Shown here: positions 1-7,997 of the stretch, in pieces | Layout: every line of letters starts with the position of its first letter | Numbering within the stretch: the stretch's first letter is position 1 | DNA from: CAYSLA01 sp964431685 | GTDB lineage: Bacteria; Armatimonadota; UBA5829 | Direction: 5' to 3' | Length of the DNA stretch: 38,315 nt | Assembly (NCBI GenBank): GCA_964431685.1 | Contig: CAYSLA010000014.1 | Span: 1 to 38,315, forward strand | Notes under the pieces: generated by a model | Seen by the model: only the letters and a program-made list of their open reading frames with translations | Told to the model about the DNA's origin: nothing | Databases searched by the model: none | Program-made: the position numbers and the translations under genes

Positions 1-77
1 TGGCGCGCCTGGAGGGACTCGAACCCCCGACCCTCTGATCCGAAGTCAGATGCTCTAATCCACTGAGCTACAGGCGC
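1..77 (-). tRNA. tRNA-Arg (anticodon UCG)
   Basis: Read on the minus strand, the sequence folds as a complete cloverleaf. The acceptor stem is GCGCCTG paired with CAGGCGC, followed by G73 and an encoded CCA end. The D-loop contains AGCTCAGTGG, the anticodon loop is CTTCGGA with anticodon TCG, and the T-arm contains GGTTCGAGTCC. The anticodon UCG reads CGA (Arg). The gene ends at the first base of the window but is complete. Anticodon assignment is by eye. Confidence 0.95.
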
Positions 78-90
78 ACGATACTCCCAC

Positions 91-120
91 ATGCTATCAC
101 AGAATGCCGGAGACTGGCAA
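91..120 (-). promoter_or_regulatory. Putative sigma-70-type promoter of the tRNA-Arg gene
   Basis: On the minus strand TTGCCA (115-120, five of six matches to the -35 consensus) is followed after 18 bases by TAGCAT (91-96, four of six matches to the -10 consensus). The -10 box ends 13 bases before the mature tRNA start, a normal distance. Seen by eye only. Confidence 0.45.
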
Positions 121-158
121 ACATGGCCCGTGCGATGAGTGTCTGGCAACTCGCAGCA

Positions 159-187
159 TTGCATCTCAGTGCAAGCACAACTATAGT
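159..187 (+). promoter_or_regulatory. Putative promoter of the CsgG-like gene
   Basis: TTGCAT (159-164), a 17-base spacer and TATAGT (182-187, five of six matches to the -10 consensus) lie about 85 bases before the chosen start of the exported protein gene. The -35 box is weak (three of six), so this is tentative. Confidence 0.35.
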
Positions 188-273
188 GATGTGCAATAGT
201 CAGCGTGGAATAACGTCTTCAGATAGTGGACTTTCTACGTCACAACTACTTCTCAACCAATGGAGTGTCTTCT

Positions 274-1962
274 ATGATTCGTGCGTTTGTTAACGTGCTC
301 ATCGTTACCTTGGTCTTATGCTACGTCCTATCCGCAGCTACGGCGGCTGAGAAACCCCGTGTAATACTGGCCCCAGTCGTCGACGTATCGCAGAGAGCAG
401 CCAGAGCGGACGGTGTCGAGTCTGCAATTGACACAGCCCTCAAGACCGCCCTGTTCAACAGCGGCAACTTCGTTCTGGTGGCGGATCAGGAACTCAGGAA
501 GTCTCTCGACGCTGAAAAATACGCCCAGTACCTGAGTGGAGACTTCAACCCCAGCCAGGCTGCGGCAATTGGTCAGAAAGTCGGGGCGCAATCGATGGTG
601 ATATGCAAGATAGTCACCAACTCGTATGAGACAAAGAAGAGAGACAGAATCCTGTATACGGAAACCGAATACACGATGAATCTTGCCGTTTCGGTAGAGA
701 TCTGCAATATCGAGTCCGCCACGGTTCTGTTCATGTACACGGCCCAGTCGCAGAAATCCTCCTCCAGCAAACAGCTTGACTCCGCCAGTGGCGGCTCGCC
801 GATATCTCTTGGCAACGCCAAAGACGTTCGCAGTCAGGCCATCAATGAGGTGGTCGCAGATCTGGCCGAGAAGATCAACTCCAATGCCGTCAAGATCAGG
901 GGAAAAGGCAATATCGTATCCGTTAAGAACGGCGGTCTGGCTGGAGACTCGATAGTAGTGGACATCGGTGCAGGTATGGGAGCAGAGGCCGGAATGGAGG
1001 TCTGTGTTCTGGGCGTTGATGAGGACGGATTCGAGGAACAGATCGGCAGCGCCAAAATCACTGCCGTCCAGGAAGACAAAGCGAAAGCGACAGTCGTCAA
1101 GACCTCACGCGCACTCAAGACCGGTGATCGAGTTCAACTCGCAGCCAGCGCTGGAAGCGACAGGGACAACCAGACCAACAACATCGACGGCCCGTGGGCA
1201 GGCAAACGAGTTATGGTCGCTCTGCCTGAGACCCACTTGCGACTGATCGTCCCGGACCCTGCGGCGGAAACAGAGATCATCAACAGCCTCACAAAGAACA
1301 GGTTTGTCGTTGTTGACCAGAAGATCAGCCAGGAACTGTGGGCCGAAGAGAAGAATCGAGCCCTTCTTGCCGGCGACGCCGAAAAGGTGCTTGCTCTGCT
1401 CAGAGACAAGACATCGGCCGAAATCCTCATCTACGGTGAGGCGTTCAGTGAGGGAGTTCAGAGTATCTCAACTGACTCCGGGCCCGCATTCAGGTGCGTA
1501 GCCAGGGTGGAAGTCCGAGCAGTGAATATGGACAACGGGCGCGTAATCTATGCGGACGGCCAGCAGGCAACAGCCACCGACGCAACTGAATCGACGGCGG
1601 GAAAGCGAGCTCTCAAGACGGCTGCCGAGCTGCTGCTCAAAGGCAGAGAGGGCAAGAAGGGGTTCGTCGAGATACTCAAAGAAAAGATCGCCAATCCTGG
1701 GGAACAGTATCTTGAGATTTGGGTTGGCGGAATTGACGACGTGGATGACCTGCCCAAAGTCGAAGAAGCGCTCAAGACTGCGGCGGGCGGCGCCAGGGTG
1801 AACCGCTACTCCTTCAGAGATGGCATCGCAAAAATCAGCGTAGAGACATCGATGACGGCACAGGACTTCACAAACGCCGTAGGAAAGGTCTCTGTAGAGG
1901 GCGGTAAGCTGAAACTGGCAAGCAGCACCGCTCAGAAGATAGACCTTACTCTCCAGAAGTAG
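274..1962 (+). CDS. Exported CsgG/FlgT-like protein, function unknown
   Basis: A 562-residue protein with an N-terminal signal peptide (hydrophobic stretch at residues 4-20, ending in ATAA). The ATG at 274 is chosen over the upstream GTG at 226 because GGAG lies 8 bases before it and the signal peptide starts there. Residues about 27-210 resemble a CsgG-type domain: a conserved-looking segment beginning RVILAPVVDV, then IGQKVGAQ and a beta strand. A second similar half follows from about residue 310 (VMVALPE, then FVVVDQKISQEL and AEILIYGEA). Such tandem domains are found in CsgG and in the flagellar T protein FlgT of some bacteria. Its place before fliQ makes a flagellar or envelope role possible, but this is inference; it is separated from fliQ by 254 bases. 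The C-terminal 100 residues are unrecognised. Confidence 0.6.
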   Translation: MIRAFVNVLIVTLVLCYVLSAATAAEKPRVILAPVVDVSQRAARADGVESAIDTALKTALFNSGNFVLVADQELRKSLDAEKYAQYLSGDFNPSQAAAIGQKVGAQSMVICKIVTNSYETKKRDRILYTETEYTMNLAVSVEICNIESATVLFMYTAQSQKSSSSKQLDSASGGSPISLGNAKDVRSQAINEVVADLAEKINSNAVKIRGKGNIVSVKNGGLAGDSIVVDIGAGMGAEAGMEVCVLGVDEDGFEEQIGSAKITAVQEDKAKATVVKTSRALKTGDRVQLAASAGSDRDNQTNNIDGPWAGKRVMVALPETHLRLIVPDPAAETEIINSLTKNRFVVVDQKISQELWAEEKNRALLAGDAEKVLALLRDKTSAEILIYGEAFSEGVQSISTDSGPAFRCVARVEVRAVNMDNGRVIYADGQQATATDATESTAGKRALKTAAELLLKGREGKKGFVEILKEKIANPGEQYLEIWVGGIDDVDDLPKVEEALKTAAGGARVNRYSFRDGIAKISVETSMTAQDFTNAVGKVSVEGGKLKLASSTAQKIDLTLQK

Positions 1963-1984
1963 CGAGGGCAAGACCCACCGATAA

Positions 1985-2004
1985 GGCGGGATTCAAATCC
2001 CGCC
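1985..2004. repeat. Palindrome after the CsgG-like gene
   Basis: GGCGGGAT (1985-1992) and ATCCCGCC (1997-2004) form a perfect 8-bp stem with a 4-base loop 22 bases after the stop codon. There is no T tract after it, so it may be a dispersed repeat or a weak terminator. Confidence 0.5.
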
Positions 2005-2054
2005 CCATCAGTGAATTCGCAACACTGGATTCCGAGTAACACTCGTCACCTTTG

Positions 2055-2086
2055 CAGCCGGCGGAACAAAATGGTCTCGCCGGCTG
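2055..2086. repeat. Palindrome upstream of fliQ
   Basis: CAGCCGGCG (2055-2063) pairs perfectly with CGCCGGCTG (2078-2086), a 9-bp stem with a 14-base loop. It is in the 254-base spacer before fliQ. No convincing promoter was found in this spacer. Confidence 0.45.
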
Positions 2087-2216
2087 ATGTTCTCTTGTTT
2101 CCCCACTCTGCACAATCGCTTCCACTGCGACTGCCCAAGGGCAGCCGGCCTCACCTCCCCGGCACAGAAATTGCTGCACGAGTCTATGACAACACTTCTC
2201 CAAAGGACGGAGCAGC

Positions 2217-2486
2217 ATGACGGACTCTTTTGTTATCGCGCTTGCGCAGAAATCGATCATAGTAGTCGGACTGATGTGTGCACCCGCTCTGGTCGTCGGG
2301 CTGGCCGTGGGTCTAGTAGTCAGCGTATTCCAGGCCGCAACACAGATACAAGAGATGACGCTGACATTTGTGCCGAAGATGGTGGCAGTCGGAGCCGCTC
2401 TGGTCTTCTTCGGCCCCTGGCTCTTGCGAAGCATAGTCACATTTACCACCAGACTTCTAATGACCATTCCCGACCTCGTGAACTAG
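2217..2486 (+). CDS. fliQ: Flagellar export gate protein FliQ
   Basis: An 89-residue protein of the normal FliQ length with two membrane helices (about residues 13-37 and 50-78). The sequence VGLVVSVFQAATQIQEMTL is the characteristic FliQ segment between them, followed by FVPK and a second hydrophobic helix. FliQ forms part of the FliPQR export gate in the inner membrane, which passes rod, hook and filament subunits. GGACGGAG lies just before the ATG. The gene is 4 bases upstream of fliR, so they are co-transcribed. Unusually, fliP, the normal upstream neighbour, is not in the window. Confidence 0.95.
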   Translation: MTDSFVIALAQKSIIVVGLMCAPALVVGLAVGLVVSVFQAATQIQEMTLTFVPKMVAVGAALVFFGPWLLRSIVTFTTRLLMTIPDLVN

Positions 2487-2490
2487 GCCA

Positions 2491-3267
2491 ATGGAGCTTC
2501 TGGATTTCGGGATCAATCGAGTAGCGACGTTTGCCCTGGTGCTGAGCCGCACGGCAGGCATATTCACCACTGCCCCGATCTTCGGAAACAAGAACGTGCC
2601 GGTGATGGTACGTGTGGCAATGGCGCTCTCGCTTACTCTGGTATTCCTGCCAATGACCAGCTTTGACGCGAACAGCCTTGACACGGCGTCGTTTGCGCTT
2701 GCCATCGTGAAAGAAGCGCTGGCCGGTCTGTTTCTGGGATACGTGGCCAGTCTGATGTTCGCTGCCATACAGACGGCTGGAGCATATATAGACCTGACTC
2801 TTGGTTTCGGTTTCGCCGCCATGGTTGACCCGATGACCAAGGAGCGCGAAGCCGTTGTAGGTCAGTTCCAGAACATGGTGGCAGTCCTGTTGTTCCTCGC
2901 GGTAAATGCGCATCACCTGATCATCCGAGGGTTGGCGGAAAGCTACGTGGTGCTGCCTCTTGGTGAGATGACCTACAACCCCTCAATTGCCGGCGGAGTG
3001 ATGCATTTCTTTCGGATTATCGTAATGGCTTCACTGAAGATCGCGGCACCGATACTTGGGGTGGTTTTCCTCACTGACGTTGCACTGGGGATTCTTGCCC
3101 GCACTGTTCCGCAGCTCAACGTTTTCGTTCTCGGATTCCCCGTGAAGCTGGCGGTCGGTCTGGCCGCGATCTTTATCGTCCTGCCAGTTACTGCGGGAGT
3201 CATGACCAATCTGTTTGCGGGCATTCAGACCGATCTGATGGATCTTATGAAGCACATGGCAAGATAG
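2491..3267 (+). CDS. fliR: Flagellar export gate protein FliR
   Basis: A 258-residue, strongly hydrophobic protein with about six membrane helices, the usual length and layout of FliR. Family segments visible are TAPIFGNKNVPVMVRVAMAL near residues 27-46, the DLTLGFGFAAMVDP stretch around residue 100 and LARTVPQLNVFVLGFPVK near residue 200. FliR is a single-copy subunit of the export gate with FliP and FliQ. It sits 4 bases after fliQ and 12 bases before flhB. The ATG at 2491 is the first start; no strong ribosome binding site precedes it, so translational coupling to fliQ is likely. Confidence 0.95.
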   Translation: MELLDFGINRVATFALVLSRTAGIFTTAPIFGNKNVPVMVRVAMALSLTLVFLPMTSFDANSLDTASFALAIVKEALAGLFLGYVASLMFAAIQTAGAYIDLTLGFGFAAMVDPMTKEREAVVGQFQNMVAVLLFLAVNAHHLIIRGLAESYVVLPLGEMTYNPSIAGGVMHFFRIIVMASLKIAAPILGVVFLTDVALGILARTVPQLNVFVLGFPVKLAVGLAAIFIVLPVTAGVMTNLFAGIQTDLMDLMKHMAR

Positions 3268-3279
3268 GCACTACCCAAC

Positions 3280-4341
3280 ATGGCGCTTGAAGATAAAACC
3301 GAGGCCCCAACTCCCCGCAAACGTACGGAGTCACGCAAGGAAGGGCAAGTTGCACGCAGCGTTGAGATTTCGTCGGCGCTGGTGATGCTCGTGGGTCTGG
3401 TGCTCATAAAGACCACCGGCCCCAACATTGCATTGAGGCTGAAGAACTTGATGATCGAATGTTTGACACGTCTGCCCACGGAGGACATAACCCCGGAGCG
3501 AATCAGCTTTGTGCTGGTACGCATATTGCTGAACGTTGGTATGGCGCTGGTTCCTCTGCTCCTGGGACTGATGGTCATAGGGTTTGTGGCTAATGTTGCA
3601 CAGGTTGGCCTAATGTTCTCGGCTAAACCTATGCAGTTCAAAGCCAGGAAGCTCAACCCATTGCCCGGGATTGCCAGGATGTTCTCGACGCAGTCGGCGG
3701 TTGAGCTGATCAAGTCGCTGGTAAAAATAGCCGTGGTGGGATACTTGATCTTCTCTTTTCTGAGACAGAAGTATCCGGAGATCGCGAATCTGGCGGGGTG
3801 CGACTACATTAAGACCGTGTCGGTGATCGGCGAACTAGCCTATGGGCTGCTGATCAGGGCTACTATGGCGCTGCTGATAATCGCCATTCTGGACTATGCG
3901 TTTCGCAGGCGACAGCACGAACAGCAGATCAAAATGACAAAGCAGGAAGTCAAGGACGAAGTCAAACAGCAGGACGGCAACCCTGAAGTCAGAGGGCGAA
4001 TCCGGCAGAGACAGCGCGAAATGTCACGACGTAGAATGATGGCCGAAGTTCCAAAGGCAGACGTAGTAATCACGAACCCAACCCACTTCGCGGTCGCTTT
4101 GCGCTACGAGTCTTCGGAGAATCCAGCCCCGGTAGTCGTGGCAAAAGGGCAGAGACACCTGGCAATGAAGATCAGAGAGATTGCCGAGCTCAACAGAATT
4201 CCCATTGTGGAGAACGTGCAGTTGGCGAGAAGCCTATACGCCAGTGTCGAGATTGGAGACCCGATACCTGCCGACCTGTATCAGGCAGTGGCTGAAGTGC
4301 TGGCCTATGTGTATAGACTGACCAAGAAGAGAATCGCGTAG
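3280..4341 (+). CDS. flhB: Flagellar export switch protein FlhB
   Basis: A 353-residue protein of normal FlhB length. It begins with the typical charged segment DKTEAPTPRKRTESRKEGQV, then has four membrane helices up to about residue 210, and ends in a cytoplasmic domain. The autocleavage motif NPTH is present at residues 266-269 (after VVIT), with the following HFAVALRY strand. FlhB works with the gate to change export from rod/hook to filament substrates. The gene lies 12 bases after fliR and is followed by a 289-base stretch that is inflated by an artificial gap before flhA. Confidence 0.96.
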   Translation: MALEDKTEAPTPRKRTESRKEGQVARSVEISSALVMLVGLVLIKTTGPNIALRLKNLMIECLTRLPTEDITPERISFVLVRILLNVGMALVPLLLGLMVIGFVANVAQVGLMFSAKPMQFKARKLNPLPGIARMFSTQSAVELIKSLVKIAVVGYLIFSFLRQKYPEIANLAGCDYIKTVSVIGELAYGLLIRATMALLIIAILDYAFRRRQHEQQIKMTKQEVKDEVKQQDGNPEVRGRIRQRQREMSRRRMMAEVPKADVVITNPTHFAVALRYESSENPAPVVVAKGQRHLAMKIREIAELNRIPIVENVQLARSLYASVEIGDPIPADLYQAVAEVLAYVYRLTKKRIA

Positions 4342-4541
4342 GCTGGACTGCTATGCCCGACAGGAGTGTCGGGCCTACCGTTATGCNNNNNNNNNNNNNN
4401 NNNNNNNNNNNNNNNNNNNNNNNNNNNNNNNNNNNNNNNNNNNNNNNNNNNNNNNNNNNNNNNNNNNNNNNNNNNNNNNNNNNNNNAATCGCGTAGGCTG
4501 GACTGCTATGCCCGACAGGAGTGTCGGGCCTACCGTTATGC
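4332..4541. other. Artificial scaffold gap: 100 N flanked by an exact 55-bp duplication
   Basis: Positions 4387-4486 are exactly 100 N. The 55 bases before the gap (4332-4386) and the 55 bases after it (4487-4541) are identical. Two contig ends that overlap by 55 bases have been joined with a fixed-size gap instead of being merged. If so, 155 bases (4387-4541) are spurious and the true flhB-flhA spacer is about 134 bases. No gene is broken here. Confidence 0.9.
4355..4374. repeat. Short palindrome between flhB and flhA
   Basis: GCCCGACA (4355-4362) and TGTCGGGC (4367-4374) form a perfect 8-bp stem with loop GGAG. The same copy appears again at 4510-4529 because the flanks of the assembly gap are duplicated. 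It resembles the other cccg-type hairpins in this window. No T tract follows, so it is unlikely to be a classic terminator. Confidence 0.5.
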
Positions 4542-4630
4542 CTCGCGGGCGTGTACCCCGGAGGCTGCGGCGGCGGACCTGAGTATCCGTTAGAGAAGAT
4601 CGGGGTCGGGATGACCCTTTGGAGTAACCG

Positions 4631-6745
4631 ATGGCTGTAGCACTCAAGACAAGAGAATCACACACTCCTCTGATAGGTGGGATGGCTAAGTATAGCGACT
4701 GGGCAATTGCCGCGGTCGTTGTATTGATAGTAGCCATGATGATCGTGCCACTCCCGCACGTGATGCTCGACATATTCCTCTGTCTGAACATCGCTCTTGC
4801 AATGGGAGTTCTACTTGTCTCAATGTACACCACGGAGCCGCTGCAGTTCAGTTCGTTCCCCTCACTGCTTCTGGTCACCACACTGTTCCGGCTGGCACTC
4901 AACATTTCCGCCACCAGGCTCATCCTGCTCCACGCCGACGCAGGAAGCGTGATAACTGCATTTGGTAACGTCGTGGTCGGCGGCAATTACGTCGTCGGCA
5001 TCGTAATCTTCATCATTCTGGTCATAATCCAGTTTGTGGTCATAACCAACGGTGCGGGCCGGGTCGCCGAGGTCGCCGCCAGGTTTACACTGGACGCAAT
5101 GCCCGGTAAGCAGATGGCTATCGACGCTGACCTCAATGCCGGCGTCATTACTGAGGATGAGGCTCAACACCGAAGGCGCAGTGTATCGAGGGAAGCCGAT
5201 TTCTATGGAGCGATGGACGGTGCGACCAAGTTCGTGAAGGGCGACGCCATAGCCGCTATCGTAATGATAGTGATCAACATCCTCGGCGGATTCGCCGTAG
5301 GTATTGCGCAACGGGGCATGGACGTCATGCAGGCGCTTCAGACCTACACGCTGCTTACAGTGGGTGAGGGCCTCGTGACACAGATACCGGCTCTTTTGAT
5401 CTCGACGGCCACTGGCGTGATGGTCACCAAGAACGGATCAGAGAAGAACATTGGATTCGAACTGATCTCCCAAGTCTGTTCAAGCCCGAAAGCCATCACG
5501 ATCACCGCGATAGTCTTCACTATAATGCTGCTTGTGCCGGGTATGCCGAAGATCCCTCTGCTGTTCGCGGCGGCTGGCGCAGGAGGGCTTGCATACGTGC
5601 TCTCCAAGAACGAAAGAATGTCCAAGGCGGCGGCAGAGTCAAGGTCAGCTCAACAGCAAGCCCAGGCTGAGCAACAGGCGGCAGTTCCGGAATCGATGGC
5701 ACAACTGGTCGGTGTGGATGCTCTGGCACTGGAAATCGGCTATGGCCTGATCCCTTTGGCGGATCCAAACCAGGGCGGTGAACTCCTCGAGCGAATCACG
5801 ATGCTCAGAAAGCAGGCCGCAATCGACATGGGCATCCTTGTCCCGGCGATTCGCGTGCGCGACAACGTTCAGATCGGCAGCAACGAATACGTGGTAAAGC
5901 TGCGTGGCACCGAAATTGCTAGAGGTGAGATATACCCGCAGCAGTTCCTGGCGATGAATCCGGCGGCCGGACACACTGGTCCGCCACTACCGGGGATTGA
6001 GACTACGGAGCCAGCATTCGGACTGCCTGCAACTTGGATTTCGGAGTCGCAGAAAATGACGGCGGAAGTGGCCGGATACACAGTAGTAGACCCTACGACA
6101 GTGTTTATAACGCACTTGTCAGAACTCGTGCGCAAACACGCAGCTCAACTGCTTACTCGCCAGGAGACCCAGGAGATCGTAGACGCGGCAAAGGAAGACT
6201 CGCCGGCGGTGGTCTCCGAGCTCATTGGAGAGACAATGGGCATAGGCGACCTGCAAAAAGTGCTTCAGAACCTGCTGGCCGAAAGAGTCTCCATTAAGGA
6301 CATTGTCCTGATTCTGGAGGCTCTCGCCGACTTCGCTCCTTCCACAAAGGACACCGACATATTGACCGAATACGTCAGACAAAGGCTCGCACTGCCTATA
6401 TCAAGACAACACCAGGGTCCCGATGGCCGGATCGCCGTATTCACGCTGCACCCCAGCGTTGAGCAGATCGTCGTGGACAATGTGAGGCAGACCGAGCTCG
6501 GCGCCAGGCTCATCCTGGACCCTGATACGACTGAGAAGATCTTGCTGGGAATAAAGACCCAGATGGAGAATATGTCCCAGCGCGGCCACTCATCGGTGAT
6601 CCTGTGCTCTCCAAGAACACGGATGCACGTTAGAGGCCTGGTGGAACAGAGTTTCCCGATGCTCACGGTGCTTTCCTATGCGGAAATTGCGCCTGACACG
6701 AATATCGAGTCTATGGGGATGGTGACTATAACAGATGAGGATTAA
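4631..6745 (+). CDS. flhA: Flagellar export protein FlhA
   Basis: A 704-residue protein of the FlhA/InvA/YscV family and usual length. The N-terminal half has about eight membrane helices and the highly conserved segments SFPSLLLVTTLFRLALNIS (residues about 76-94) and GAMDGATKFVKGDAIA. The C-terminal cytoplasmic half begins about residue 360 with the ring-forming domain. FlhA forms a nonameric ring below the gate and receives chaperone-substrate complexes such as FlgN-FlgK, consistent with flgN and flgK later in the window. GGAG lies 7 bases before the ATG. Its last 11 bases overlap flhF. Confidence 0.97.
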   Translation: MAVALKTRESHTPLIGGMAKYSDWAIAAVVVLIVAMMIVPLPHVMLDIFLCLNIALAMGVLLVSMYTTEPLQFSSFPSLLLVTTLFRLALNISATRLILLHADAGSVITAFGNVVVGGNYVVGIVIFIILVIIQFVVITNGAGRVAEVAARFTLDAMPGKQMAIDADLNAGVITEDEAQHRRRSVSREADFYGAMDGATKFVKGDAIAAIVMIVINILGGFAVGIAQRGMDVMQALQTYTLLTVGEGLVTQIPALLISTATGVMVTKNGSEKNIGFELISQVCSSPKAITITAIVFTIMLLVPGMPKIPLLFAAAGAGGLAYVLSKNERMSKAAAESRSAQQQAQAEQQAAVPESMAQLVGVDALALEIGYGLIPLADPNQGGELLERITMLRKQAAIDMGILVPAIRVRDNVQIGSNEYVVKLRGTEIARGEIYPQQFLAMNPAAGHTGPPLPGIETTEPAFGLPATWISESQKMTAEVAGYTVVDPTTVFITHLSELVRKHAAQLLTRQETQEIVDAAKEDSPAVVSELIGETMGIGDLQKVLQNLLAERVSIKDIVLILEALADFAPSTKDTDILTEYVRQRLALPISRQHQGPDGRIAVFTLHPSVEQIVVDNVRQTELGARLILDPDTTEKILLGIKTQMENMSQRGHSSVILCSPRTRMHVRGLVEQSFPMLTVLSYAEIAPDTNIESMGMVTITDED

Positions 6746-7997
6746 GACGTTTGAGGCTCCGACAATGCACGAAGCGCTTCTCCTGGCAAAAAATGAGCTT
6801 GGAGAAAGTGCAGTGGTTCTGAACACCAAACGCGTCAAAGCGGGAGGTGTGCTCGGAATCGGAGGCGGAGAGCACGTGGAACTGATGGCCGCCATTGATG
6901 ACGCGCCAGTAGGAGTGTCGGCTTTCGCGGCTGCAGTCCCGAGAGTAGCGGCAACGAGCTCAGCGCGTACCGATGAGGCCCGATCGGAAATGGCGCCGGA
7001 AATGGCAGGCTGGAGTGCTACGCCACAAGAGCCATCCGCGGAACACCTCCCCACTCCGTTTCGGAGGGAGTTAGAGGGAGGTGCGGTTGGCGCGGGCCCG
7101 GTCGCCGCCAGAACCTACTCGCAGTGTTCCACAACTAACCCGGCAGACCCTCAACTAAAGCAGTTGTGGAGTGAGGTGTTTCGATTGACATCAGTTGTCG
7201 AGAGTTTGGCCGGAGACCGCTCAGGAGCAACGCTCGAGAATCCGGAGGGTCGCACAGAGGTCCAGGATTCATTGGCAGTCAGGCTCGGCATTGACTCCGA
7301 AATAGCCTGCCGCGTGATGCCTGCCGTCGGAGAAGCTGCCGACATACATTCGCTAACAGACGCCCTCCTTGCCAGTATGGCTCAGCACGCCGCCGGAATC
7401 AGCATCGGCCGCAGAGAAGTAATCGCGCTCGTCGGTCCCACCGGAGTTGGGAAGACTACGACGCTGGCCAAGCTCGCCGCAAAGTTCGCCCTGGAAGAAG
7501 GCAAGAAAGTAGCCCTGGTCACCGCTGACACTTTCAGAATCGGCGCAGTCGAGCAACTGCGCACCTATGCGAGAATCATGGGAGTTCCGGTTGAGACTGC
7601 ACTCTCGCCGGAAGAGATCGCAGCCTCAGTGGCAAAACACGCCGACAAGGATGTGGTTCTCATCGACACCGTGGGAAGAAGTCAGCGAAGCACTGAGAGC
7701 CTTGCAGAACTCAAGGCGTTTATCGATGCAGCGTGTCCGACCCAGGTTCATCTGGTGATCTCCGCGTCGTCCTCATCGGATGTCCAGAGAGAAGTGCTGG
7801 AGAAATTCGCTATCTTCGGGCCATCACGGCTTATAGTCACCAAGATCGACGAAGCCCCGCTTCGAGGATGTCTGGTCAACCTGCCTGTTCGTTCGGGCAT
7901 ACCTGTTTCCTGCGTCACCGCGGGGCAGAATGTGCCTCACGACATCGACTTCGCTCTCGCGGCGACTCTTGCCGGTCTAGTCACGGAGGTGGCTTGA
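6735..7997 (+). CDS. flhF: Flagellar SRP-like GTPase FlhF
   Basis: A 420-residue SRP-family GTPase. The N-terminal B region (MRIKTFEAPTMHEALLLAK) is typical, followed by a variable linker, then an N-domain and the G-domain. The P-loop GPTGVGKTT is at about residues 234-242. The ADTFRIGAVEQL (G2/G3 region) and DTVGR motifs follow, with TKIDE near residue 375. FlhF sets the site and number of flagella at the membrane together with FlhG. It overlaps flhA by 11 bases and flhG by one. Oddity: residues 103-121 of the linker are encoded by a palindromic repeat found elsewhere in the window. Confidence 0.95.
   Translation: MRIKTFEAPTMHEALLLAKNELGESAVVLNTKRVKAGGVLGIGGGEHVELMAAIDDAPVGVSAFAAAVPRVAATSSARTDEARSEMAPEMAGWSATPQEPSAEHLPTPFRRELEGGAVGAGPVAARTYSQCSTTNPADPQLKQLWSEVFRLTSVVESLAGDRSGATLENPEGRTEVQDSLAVRLGIDSEIACRVMPAVGEAADIHSLTDALLASMAQHAAGISIGRREVIALVGPTGVGKTTTLAKLAAKFALEEGKKVALVTADTFRIGAVEQLRTYARIMGVPVETALSPEEIAASVAKHADKDVVLIDTVGRSQRSTESLAELKAFIDAACPTQVHLVISASSSSDVQREVLEKFAIFGPSRLIVTKIDEAPLRGCLVNLPVRSGIPVSCVTAGQNVPHDIDFALAATLAGLVTEVA
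7041..7097 (+). repeat. CCTCCCC-family palindromic repeat inside flhF
   Basis: CACCTCCC (7044-7051) pairs with GGGAGGTG (7076-7083), and inside it CTCCG (7054-7058) pairs with CGGAG (7062-7066). The following GCGGTTGG-GCGGGC stretch also matches the intergenic copy at 34638-34693, with about 80 percent identity by eye over 56 bases. It is translated in frame as FlhF residues 103-121. GCGGAACACCTCCCC (7038-7052) also occurs exactly inside flgN (30164-30178). Confidence 0.75.

Noticed and set aside
7733..7996. Upstream extension of the flhG reading frame by 88 codons
   Set aside because: It overlaps flhF coding sequence and the start at 7997 has a better ribosome site and matches the family.
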